DNA of 64,000 nt, taken from contig CM064866.1 in assembly GCA_032719365.1 (NCBI GenBank), positions 5,995,781 through 6,059,780 on the forward strand. Reading direction: 5' to 3'. Source of the DNA: Prinsepia uniflora (taxonomy: Eukaryota > Streptophyta > Magnoliopsida > Rosales > Rosaceae). Each line of letters starts with the position of its first letter. Positions within the stretch are counted from its first letter, which is position 1. The notes under the pieces were generated by a model. It was not told where the DNA came from. It saw only the letters and a list, made by a program, of their open reading frames with translations, and did no database searches. Below, piece after piece: positions 46,040 through 56,750 of the stretch. The translations under genes and the position numbers were made by a program.

Positions 46040-47699
46040 CCCTTCTCCATTACCATCCAATCCGTACCCACTCCCAAACCCATTCGATCTTTTTGCTTCT
46101 GGACCAGAGGGAGAGGCAAAGTGAGGGATTGAGCTGGAGAGACTCAAAGACAAAGGTAGGGAAGCTGAGTCACCATGAACGGCGGAGAAATCATGAAAAA
46201 AAAGGTAACCATGGGTCTTGAAATTGGGTTTTCAGTTTTGGACGTTTAGGGTTGTTTCTCATGCTTGGGTTGTGTTTATTGGTTCCGTACGAGTGTCTGG
46301 GGATCGAAATGGAAGAGGAAGGACGGCTAGGCAGCTCAAGAAGGAATCTGGAAGCTTGGTCGTGATTGTTCGATCGTGACAAGTAATTTTTAGCCGTTTT
46401 CTCTCGATTTTGAAGTCATTGGTAGGTTTCTGGGGATGAGACGATCAAAATGGTTGAAGAACGGAGTGAAATGGTGGTCGGAGGAGGAAGAACGGATCAA
46501 GTCGGATCGCGGGTCTGTTTGGCATGGTTGCAGAGATCAGGGTTAACCCAGCTAGAGGTTGAAGATGATGATTTCATCAGATGATGTCATCATCTGTCAA
46601 ACCTGACAGGTGTCAGATGTTAGGCTGGCGTCAGTATGACGTCAGCGTTGACTTTGCTGACATTAGCATTGACTGTTGACTGGTGAGTTTGACCAACGTT
46701 GACTGAACTTTGACCAGTGCATGGGGGCATGTGGGCATACATTTTGAGATGAGACCGGTCCCATTCGAAAGTTTTTGACAATCTGAATACAATGGTGGTG
46801 GTTTCAAGTCAATCAGAGATCGTTAAGTTGGTCAATTAGAGTTTTATAGCCTCGGAACACGTTGATCGTATCAGGATTTATGAGGGTCTATGATATGAAC
46901 TTATAGAAGTTGTTAGTGACCTTTGGGCATGGTTTGGACAGGTCCGGACGTCCCGAAGGGTATGGATTGGCCTCGGAATGACTTATGGCGCGGATTGCAG
47001 GCGTGTAACCTAGATGGTGTGTGAGTGGACCTTGCTTTCTAAATGATGCATGCATATATGTTTAATGTTTTATAAACATGGTTTAAAATGCAATGATGGT
47101 GTAGTGATTTGAATAGTGATTTGTGAATTTGATCATGGTTTGAAAATGAATGATTTACGGATTTTCGTGAAAAGGTAGATCGGCCTTGAGATCCTATTGA
47201 AATGATTTTGGGCTTGTGATCGAGTCGAAAGATAGAAAAATAATGGACTCTGAGAGTGAGTCCATTGGAAACCATGTTTCGGGTTAAGGGCCCTAATGGG
47301 GCTTCGGACCCCGTTTGATGTAACACTGGACACTATTTTATGTGATTTGTGGAAACTAGTTTTGGGCTGAGACCCGGTACAAAATAACTGTTTTATGAAA
47401 ATAGGTTTCCACTGTTTTTATTATGACTTTAGCATGAATTTGTTTAACCAGAGAGGACCCGATGAGATGTTGGCTATGACTCTAGCAGGAATGTGTTTCC
47501 CCGGAGAGGACCCGATGAGTTGTTGGCTATGACTCTGGCAGGAATGTGTTTCCCCGGAGATGACCCAATGAGATGTTGGATATGGATCTGGTAGGAATGT
47601 GTTTCCCCCAAGATAGGGCCTCTGGAATGAATGTGTTTCCCCGAAGAAGACCTGGATGGTTATGACTCCGGTAAGGATGTGTTCCCCTAGAGGGGTCAC
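46040..47699 (+). repeat. 5'-truncated LTR of a diverged family
   Basis: This continues the sequence at 42393-42424 after the solo LTR is removed. It has a purine-rich leader, GGTAACC near 46204, a cluster of TGACGTCA-like sites at 46560-46650, a reduced GC block (GTGCATGGGGGCATGTGGGC) near 46715, GTGAGTGGAC near 47022, ATGCATGCAT at 47045, and a 53-bp tandem repeat. It resembles the outer part of the LTR at 56432-61054. No LTR end or PBS follows clearly. Confidence 0.6.
47421..47699 (+). repeat. 53-bp tandem repeat, about five copies
   Basis: Units read TATGACTCT.GCAGGAATG followed by TGTTTCCCCGGAGAGGACCC and GATGAG. The first two full units are nearly identical and the later ones are diverged and shortened. 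They occupy the place where other LTRs have their hairpin arrays. Confidence 0.8.
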
Positions 47700-49284
47700 G
47701 ATGACACTATCTACATGAGTGTCAGGTTATTGCACTGAGGCGTCAAGTAAGGGATTCCGAGCCTAGTGCCGCACCTAGCCATCGAGTCGCAGACTCCAGA
47801 GCTAGGTGTAGATCAGTTGTGTAAATCTGAGTCTCATGCATGTCGATATGAAAATTGTGACAGTGATATAGATAGGTGATTTCCAAGGTGATTTCCCTGT
47901 TAAAGACGGATGATCAGACAGATAAGAAAATGGGTCCCGAGGTTTTTCACTGAGTGACTGTGTCCAGTAGTTTTTTTGTAACTTGTGATGGTTTTATGAT
48001 GAAAGTACTTGTTTTCCACATGTGTTATTTCACTAAAAGTACTGAGATTAGTTGGACAAGTTACCAGGAGAGTGGTACTTGTGGATCTGGCTCAGGGGTG
48101 AACCGATCGGTGGATTATACGCGCTGAACGGTTGGTACATTGGGTGAGTTGCCCGCATGAGTACGAAGTCTCGATAGCGGAGCATTTCATGGATTGTTCT
48201 GCGCAAAGATTGTGACAGACATGGAGGAGACTATTGAGAGTTGGCCGACATTCGAGGAACGTTCTTACGTTATATCTGCCTCAATCTTGTCGAGGTACGA
48301 GCAGAGGTTGTGACCTTGTTATGCTATTGCTCTTGGCCTAGTGACGACTGAGACGATGAGGATTTGTCAGTTATGTCAGCAACCTGAAATTTTTCTAAGA
48401 GGTGAGGTTCCTGCATTTGGTGTAGGAGTAAGTGAGTATTGCTCGGTACGAGTAGAGATTTTCGGTTAGATTCGGTTTTCCCTGAGTGCGATGACGATTG
48501 AGGTAGTGAGGCTTTATCGATTTGTGTTGATTCTTGAGAGTAAGACTCGAGTGAGAATGTGGCATCTCAGAGGGAGATGAGTGCCACAACGACCAAGTGG
48601 TTATGGACGACGCAGAGGCGGCATGGGGTTTGTGTACTTAGGGAGCTTGGACAAAGGTTGCTTCGAGCTCCGAGCATTAAGTGACCGAAGTTTGAGTCAC
48701 AGTGGTAGTGATCGCTGAGTGGGACAGAGGGGATCCTGAGCTGACAGGTTAGATGAAGTTCGGTTAGTTTACGGAAGGCACGACGTATGCCTGGATGGGT
48801 GATAGGTACCTAGTTATACTTGGACGGATTGCACGAGTGTTAAGTGCAGGAGTTGATCCCATAGAGTGGGACATGTGAGCTTGTATGCCGACGGGTATGG
48901 TGATGGAATCGCCTATTGGATGTGCATAAACGGTATGATAAAAGGCAGGTAAAGCCATGATCTAAGACAGATTGAGTTTTAGGACACGTAGTTTATGTCC
49001 GCGTGAGTGACGGCTTGGAGGCCAGGACCACCCTGTCATATGGTCGTGAGAGACGTGGGACGTGTTGAGATGTCCCCAGTTAGCCCAGTGAGCTTGGAGT
49101 AAGTTTTAGGTTATGCTTGAGTTCCCGATGTGTTATCGGAGAGTGTTGTGGTTGCCACGTCTAGAGGAGGTTTTCCAAGTACGTAACGCATGTTGGAGCC
49201 ATCTTGTCGGGAGATACTGACATATTTGGGAGTTTGAGAAGCCTATAACTGAACTTAGTAAGTTTGGGAATCAGTCGGGAGATG
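47700..49284 (+). other. Unresolved retroelement-derived sequence, trace of gag
   Basis: There is no long open frame. Around 48250-48380 a broken frame gives text such as SRYEQRL and LVTTETMR, at the spacing of the gag motif YEQRF...FVATEAEK seen at 39350-39420, so I suspect a heavily decayed gag. The rest has no recognisable signal. The junction with copia sequence is near 49285. Confidence 0.35.
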
Positions 49285-49444
49285 ATATTGTGAGATACAT
49301 AAACAGGCATAGTTTCTAAGATCTATCTATTCTTGGGAGATACATAAACATGCATAGTTGGTAGATACATAAACATGCATAGTTCCCACAATTCCTCATG
49401 TTAAACTTATAAGTTTTAAATCGATAGTTGTAACTTATAAGGAA

Positions 49445-50649
49445 GTGTAATGAGAAAGATGAAATTGTGAGATACAAAACTCATTTAAAGATGCAAGGAT
49501 TTACTCAACACCGTGTGATTGATTACTAGGAGATGTGCTCTCCCGTAATAGGTGTCCTAACACCCTTCTACCCAATCCGAAGGACTTAAGATACTTGATA
49601 CAAATAGTTAGACCACAGAACACGCTCTTCATTCTTTTAAAGCATTCACTTTAGCGAATGGAACAATCCAAGAAAAAGTGGTATAACCGTCTAAGTGAAT
49701 ATTTGATCAAAATGGGACATGTGAATAATGAACTTTACCCTAGTGTGTTTATTAAAAAAAAAGTTCTAGGTTTGTTATTGATTAGTACTCTAGAAGAGAT
49801 CAAAGAAACTTCTAAGCACCTGAAGTTAGAATTTGAAATGAAAGATCTCAAGTAAACAAACTTTTGTCTAGACCTGGATTTCAAACACAGTGCAGATGAA
49901 GTGGTAGTCCATCAATTGAATTACGTCCAAACGATGTTTAAGCACTTTTATGAGGATAAAGCGAAGCCTTCGATCACGCCCATGATCATCCGTAGTCTAA
50001 ATCCTTAAAGAACCTGTTTCATCTTACATATGATAACGAAGAGATAAAGGCACTATAAGTATCTAAGTACAATAGACGCATTATTGTACTTGGCTCAATA
50101 CACTAGATGAGACATTTCATTTGTTGTGAATTTGTTAGCTAGATTAGCTCTGTGCCAACATGCTACCACTAGAGCGGCATAAAATACATTTTCCATTACC
50201 TAAGAGGTATGCTGGATATGGGTTTATTCTATCCATATGCATCAATCAATGGATTAAACCCTTTTGTTCCTCGGAATGGTGCATGCCTTGTTGGGTGATA
50301 CGGGTTGCCTATAAAACCCACACAAAGCACACTCCTAAACTGGTTATATCTTTACCATAAGGAACATAACAATATCTTAGAGGTCTACGAAATAGACCCT
50401 TGTTGTTACCTTTTTAAATCATGAAGAGATTCTAGCCCTTCATGAAGCAGTTCATGAATGTATATGGCTATGAGCCATTATGGGATATCTGAAATACTTG
50501 TGGAATAACGAACCGATGATTATCTATGACGATAATGATGACTGCATCGATACGCATATTGGTTTCATTAAAGAAGACAACACCAAGTCAATATGAAGGC
50601 AACATGCTAGCAGCATGTTTGAGGTATTGCCTTATGTAGACTGGCTGAT
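49445..50649 (+). pseudogene. copia pol remnant: reverse transcriptase and RNase H
   Basis: Read across frames and stops, the text follows the plant copia pol: VRYKTHLKMQGFTQ (49470), WYNRLSEYLIKMGHVNN (49680), FEMKDLK (49835), a VHQLNYVQTMFKHFY-like stretch (49907), DALLYLAQYTR then DISFVVNLLAR (50075-50150), and RNase H text EILALHEAVHE and MIIYDDND (50430-50545). The stretch that should hold the catalytic YVDD (near 49775) reads LLLISTLEEIKE, so the active-site codons are deleted. The frame ends where the next LTR inserted at 50650. Confidence 0.85.
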
Positions 50650-51539
50650 AACAGGACCCGTCCCAAATCCCCCGGGATTAACGTGGGATGTGCTTGCTTC
50701 CGTCTGACATGAAGTGTTAGACCAGGGATAATTCCGTCCTTAGCCCAACTGGGACTACCAGAGAGCGCCAGGATCCGGAGGAGGAGTATGATGTCTCGGT
50801 CTCTGCTATAGCCCGCATCCGCGATCAACCTGAAGGGCATTCAAAACATCAAAAGTCGTGAGTGGACAAAACAAACATTTTAATAAAAACACTTTCATGA
50901 AAAGAAGATATTTATTCCCTTCACTGAAAAGCATGCATGTATTCGAAAACCATTTATCAAAACATTCGCATAATCATTAGGGCCTTGGTCCAAAACCGTA
51001 AATCAAGTACATGGGAACTCAGCCTAAAACCAATCATACGGGACTCTGCCCAAATCAAGTCAAGTGGGTCTCAGCCCAAAACTATTCTCAGTGAAATACC
51101 AAAACATAGAACACGGGGTCTCCGCACCAAACCACTTTCCATAATGCCTCATATACAACCCATCCTCGGCATCTCAAATGAGATGCCAACTCGGGGCACA
51201 CAGCCCCTAGGGAACACATCCCCGATATACGTCACGATTCATCTTTATATAAGTATGCATACTACTTGGGGTCTCACTCCGAGTCTACCCCCAGGAATTC
51301 TCCATCTGGGAGGCTCTATCCAACATCCTCTGGATAATTGTCTCCGGACCCAGTCCGAGATCATATCATAACTCTCACTCCTAGAATTTGCTCCTTATGG
51401 GGACACTCATTCCAGGTAGTAGATCGTGACTCTCTAGATCGACAGCTGGAGGAGACCAATCAACTCAGGTGGAGGGTATATACATTTTCGAAATACTTTC
51501 TTTCTCAACTGGGTCTCATACCCGAATCTCAATAGGATT

Positions 51540-52040
51540 CCTCAATTCCGATTCAAAATCAAATCTCACAGGCCTCGGCCTAAATCCACAGTTCAATAGG
51601 GACTCATGCCCGAATTCTCATTTTGTAAACAAACTGGGACTTAAGCTCGATTTCGCAATCAACTGGACCTCTAGCCCGATATCACAACTAACCAGGCCTC
51701 CAGCCTGATACAATAAACCAACGGGGCCTCGAGCCTGATTTCACAATCAGCGGGGCCTCGAGCCTGATTTCACAATCAACGGGGCCTCAAGCCCGATACC
51801 ACAGTCAACGGGGCCTCGAGCCCGATTTCAAAATCAACTAGGCCTCTAGCCCGATACTAGGGTCAACTGGGACTCAAGCCCGATTTCATAATTCAATTGG
51901 GCCTCAAGCCCGAGTTCGTAAACCAATGGGGCCCTTGGCTCGATCGTATAACTCAAATGGGCCTTTAGTCCGATTTCTCGTCAAATCAAAGGGACTCTAA
52001 GTTCGATGGTTTGTAAATCAAATGGGTCTCATGCCCAATT
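51540..52040. repeat. About fifteen 30-bp units with GGCC-type hairpins
   Basis: Units resemble CAACGGGGCCTCGAGCCCGAT followed by TTCACAAT. Stem variants include AGGC/GCCT and GGGC/GCCC around a CTCNA-like loop. Related arrays occur at 30560-30768, 33794-33900, 14270-14505 (plus) and 53230-53345. Confidence 0.8.
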
Positions 52041-52582
52041 CCATATTTCTAAATTCAAAATCATTTCATCAAATCATCGTTGAAAACATAGTACGCATAG
52101 GCACAACCTAAAGTCGAAAACCTCGAAAAACGTGCAAACGCGTCAATTCTAAGCTACTACAAAAAAATACACTCATGGCATCATAAAACATGTATTTAAA
52201 ACATTTAGAAACATTTATGCATGCATCGAATTCATAAAACAAGTACACTCACAGACCGTCCGAAGCTGTGCCTCGATTCACGCGCCATAAGCCTCTCCCG
52301 GGCCAATCACTGTCACCAGGGCTCCTGAACCTGTGTAAATCGTAATAAAGGGTTACTAACTACTTAAATAACACATCACTAAAGCCCCGTAATTTTCCTA
52401 AATTTTTAACTATTTTTAAACCCGATCCTAAACCTTCGGACGTCCCGAACTATATCGAAACGGTGTCCGATCGACTCGAAACCAGACCCAAAATATTCGT
52501 TACATCGAATAGATGATTTCACATGTTGGAACCACCCCCAAAAGATGGCCCACACACCCACATGCTCCGTCCAAAGGGGCTG

Positions 52583-55307
52583 TGACACGACCCATCCCAA
52601 TCCCCCCCGGGATTACCATGGAAAGTGTCATGCTCCCGTCTGACAAGAGGTGTCAGAAAAAGAATAACCTGTTGCCACTTCCCAACCGGGCTTCCAGAGT
52701 GCATAAGGATCGATGGAGGAGGTGTGCGATGCTCAAGTCTCTGCTGCAGTCGCATCCGGAATCAACCTGAAGGGCATTAAAAACAAAAGCTGTGAGTGGA
52801 CAAAAATAAACAAGCCTGTTTAAAACATTTATAATACAATTATGCCCCTCAGTAAAATCATATGCATGCACCATCATTTAAAATCATATTATCATATAAT
52901 ATGAACCATAAACATAATTTTAGCCACTGCACCATACACTCCAATCCGACATCCCTGATGTCTGACGTCCCTGACGTCTTATAAGGTCACAATCACAAGG
53001 CTACGCGTGCCACTCGGGTCTCAATTTCCGAGTTCAATCCCCGAACCCCGTTCGGGTATAGCATCCCCGATGCTTAGCGTCATAGACGCTGGACGGTCTA
53101 GACGTCCGTGACCTCTCCGGGGTACCTCATCCGGAGGAGACAGTATCATATGGAAGGATATATACAGTGCAGTACCAAATACATTTTATTCAATTCCATT
53201 TTAGGGTCCCCGACCCGCAATCACATGTAGAAATCAACTGGGTCCCTGGCCCGATTTCATAAGTTAACTGGGCCCCTGGCCCGATTCATAAGTTAACTGG
53301 GCCCCTGGCCCGATTCATAAGTTAACTGGGCCCTTGGCCCAATTTTACTTTATCAAGTCCGTAACCGTTTCATGAAATCATATCCAACCACATTTACGGA
53401 AATTGGTGCCAATCCAGAAAACCTCGGTTTACGTGCAAATACGCAAATCACCTCGAAATGCATGAAATCATTTAAATTCACCGATATCCAAAGTAAATCA
53501 TTTAATCATAATTATAACAATCATGAACCAGTTATGCATGCATCGAATTTATAAAACCAATGTCCACTCACAGACCGTTTAACCGAGCGCCTCGTTACGC
53601 GTGCCATAGGCCTTCCCGGGCCACACCACTATCACCGGGACTCCCAATCCTTTCCAAATCACATTAGAGGGTTACTAACCTCATCATTAACATCCTATTT
53701 AAGTCCCGTAATTTTTCCAAATTTTTAACTATTTTTAAACTGGATTTAAAACCTTTGGACATCCCGAACAATATCGAAACGGGATCCGAATGACACGAAA
53801 CCAACGCCAAAATGTTCGTTACATTGTATAGGACAAAAGTCATGTTGACCTCACCTCGAGATTCCTGCCCACGCGCCGTCACGCGCCGCCGTGAGTGGCT
53901 GCGCGTGAAAGCCACGCGCCTGCTACAGCGACTGCTACAGTCACCACCTTTACCCGTATGTCTGGTAAACGGGTCGCCGTGACCCGCGGGCCAACCCGAC
54001 TGGTTCTCAGTCATTCCTCGATCATTTTGGACGGGGTTTTCACCTACAAGATCGTCCAAGTTCAACCAAAAGTTCTGTGGAATCAAAAACCAGAAGTAAC
54101 GTCCAGATCCTTACCTCTGAACTCAAACCCGAAGCCCAGAATTTTCCGATCGTCCTTCCTCCCGATTCCAGCCGCCTCGAGTCCCAAAATCACGTCCACA
54201 AGATTAGTTTATGTTCATAGAACACCGTAGGATCAAATCCAATGACTAACACCCATCCAAAACCTGATCACCATTTTTGGTTTCGAACCGAGTTACGGGC
54301 ACCGCCGTCCCCGCCGTGCCCAGCTCACTTCGAGCTTCGAAAACTTGCCCCCCGTGCCTGTTTCTGACCCTAAGTCTCAAAAGAATCAAGAAAGAGCTCA
54401 GAAACTCGACCAACGGTCAATCCTCCAATACCTGGGCATAATTTCCCCTCGGGTAACACACCCGCCGTGGTCCATCGTAGTCACCGTCGTCGTCCTGCCG
54501 CCTCCCGCCGTCTCTCATACCTCAGTCATACCCACATGTGCACAGAAGAGATGAGCTGTTTGTGTTTGCTCAAGTTCCTTCACGGGTGAGGAAGAATGAA
54601 AGTGAGGGAGAGATGTATTTGATGGCTATTCGAATCAAACAGTGGACAGTGAGGATGGCAACATCACAGGAGATGGAGGGCTGAGATTGAAGGCAGAGAT
54701 CAGATGAATGGCCCAGATTAAAAGTTGAACAAAGTGGGAATTCTTTATCCAATCCCACCAATCCAGATCTGAGTCCATAATTAAAGTTAGTGGTCCACAT
54801 ATCCCACTCAGAATCTCAGACCAATCAGAAAACGCCACGTGTCCTCGCCTCGTAATGCGTGCAAATCGAAACCAAACTTCCGTGACCCATAACTTCGTCG
54901 TCGAATCTCCGATTTTGGCATGCCGCCTGTCATTTGATTCGTATCGACGAGACCTACGTAACAGTCCTTGGCCCTCGGCCATCGGACATCCTGATCAAAA
55001 CGTCAACATTTCCCCTTATTTCGTCCAAATTACGAAAATGACCTTGAACTTCCGTACATCATAACTTTCACCACAAACCTGGAAATCGAACGTGCCACCT
55101 GTCTATGAACTCGTGACGTCCCAAATTACGTCACGGTCATCGGTCAAAGTCTGTTTGACCATCCGAAATCAAAGTCAACGTTTTGCCCACGCCTAGGGGC
55201 AAAACGGTCATTTTGCACAATTCGTCCGAAATCACTCAACTAATCCTAGATTAGTAAATCATAATTAAATATTTATTAAATCCCGATATTCGGGACGGGT
55301 CGTTACA
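52583..55307 (-). mobile_element. Solo LTR, target duplication GGCTG
   Basis: A 2725-bp minus-strand LTR between GGCTG at 52578-52582 and 55308-55312, with ends TGTAACGACCC and GTGTCA. GTGAGTGGAC is at 52792-52801, TGCATGCA near 52863 and 53535, GTCCACTCAC at 53562-53571, a donor (CCTTAC on plus) at 54109-54114, and the GC-rich core at 53870-53935. The block 52948-53107 is a run of perfect short hairpins with unrelated stems. It inserted into the GC-rich core of the LTR at 50650-56135. Confidence 0.93.
52948..53107. repeat. Run of 15-17-bp hairpins with different stems
   Basis: GACATC-CCT-GATGTC is at 52948-52962, GACGTC-CCT-GACGTC at 52964-52978, ACTCGG/CCGAGT at 53012-53033, CCCGAAC-CCC-GTTCGGG at 53040-53056, AGCATC-CCC-GATGCT at 53060-53074, AGCGTC-ATA-GACGCT at 53076-53090, and GGACG/CGTCC at 53091-53107. 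Most stems are 5-7 bp and perfect, most loops are 3 nt, and neighbouring units have different stem sequences. Confidence 0.92.
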
Positions 55308-56135
55308 GGCTGCGCATGGGAGCCACGCGCCCTGCACTATGCATCCCTATCATTCGGCAAACTGGGTCCGAATCGGTCCGCCTGTAATCTGATTCGGTCC
55401 GACCGGCATGACTGGTCTAGCCTCCTATCTCCCTTATTTTCGGTCCGTTTTCTTCCATTTCGATTCCATTCTTCCTATTTCATCCCTAGCAACCTTTTTG
55501 AATGAAGAAAACAAAGAAAAAGCACATAAAACCCATCCGTTCTAAACACCCCATTTCGGTCCAACTTTCCTGATTGCCCCCTGGGCTGTTCAGCCCCTCT
55601 CCGCCATCCAAAACCTCCTCTAAACCCTCCTACAAGCCTAATAATCCTTTCCCAAACAACTAAAACCGGCCCTAACGTTTAAATCACAAAAATAAGGAAA
55701 ATGGGCATAACTGGATTTCAGGTTTTACCTCTGCATAGGGTTCTCCGCCATCCATGGCAGCGTTGTCCTTGTCACTCATCCCCTGGGGTCTGGGAAAGAT
55801 CTGGGCCCACATAAGACAAAACAGAACTCAACTGCCTCGTAAAATGTGCCGTTTTGAATAGTTCCTGAAATCTTCTATGAACTGTAATTTTTTCGTTGAA
55901 CGTCCGATTTCGACGTGCCGTCTGTTCACAGATTCGTATCGACTCGATCTACACAATGGTCCTCGGCCGTTGGAGATCGGACCTCCCGGGTCAAAAGTTA
56001 ACTTTTCGTCCCGTTTAGGGGTAAAATCGTAATTTTGCCCTGAGCGTCCGTTAATCCTCGTTTAATCCCTGATTAGTCTAGCTAATCCGTCATTAAGTCT
56101 TAATTAATTCTGATAATTCGGGATAGGTCGTTACA

Positions 56136-56431
56136 CTGATCTACGTACTCTGTAGTTTCAAGAGTAGATATTAGAGGAAGTATCCTGAAACATACCAAGT
56201 ATCCGAAAGTATACTCACTTGACTATCATGTACTCTTTTTGTCCTACGACTAGGTTTTGCCCCATTGAGTTTTGTTACTTGGCTATGTTTTAATGATGCG
56301 CATTTTTGGTTTGGTCACCCTATTAACATTGCATTCTGAAGATGCCAGATTCGATTCACGGGAACAATTTTGTTGTAGCAAGTTTAATGCACCATATCAC
56401 ATAAGTGTACTATCTGCTCATCATCTAGACG
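56136..56431 (+). other. copia 3' untranslated region, first part
   Basis: This continues the copia element after the solo LTR. It includes TGTACTCTTTTTGTCCTACG and TTTGCCCCATTGAGTTTTGT at 56230-56275, the sense form of the motif repeated before the 3' LTR in many plant copia elements. No protein is encoded. Confidence 0.65.
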
Positions 56432-56750
56432 TGTAACAACCCGATCTGGAAATTCGGGATTTATAGAAATTTTTAGAAATTTAATCAGGATTTTACCGAA
56501 AATTTATCGGGCTTTGGACGTTTCTACCCCTAGATGGTGTGCATACTTACTATTTAGAGGAAGTGCATTTTGGGAATGTGAAATTATTCATATTTTGGGA
56601 TGTTTGGATAAGGATTCTGCATCATTATCACTCTCACTCTCTCTCTTTTTCCCGTCCAAAAACAAGCACATATAAACAATAAATAACACAAAAACAACCA
56701 TTAATTCCCATTTCTATTTTGAGGGCTTTTGAGAGTGAACGGAGGCTGGG

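Larger units (their letters stand above)
50650..56135 (-). mobile_element. Solo LTR in copia, duplication CTGAT, split by a second LTR
   Basis: CTGAT at 50645-50649 and 56136-56140 bounds a minus-strand LTR of about 2.76 kb net. The right terminus reads TGTAACGACC on minus; the left terminus is eroded (AACAGGACCC for TGACAGGACCC). GTGAGTGGAC is at 50858-50867 and GTACACTCAC at 52243-52252. Between them lie hairpins at 51168-51187 and 51193-51207 and a long GGGC/GCCC array at 51540-52040. The GC-rich core is split by the inner LTR (52545-52582 and 55313-55345). Confidence 0.88.
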
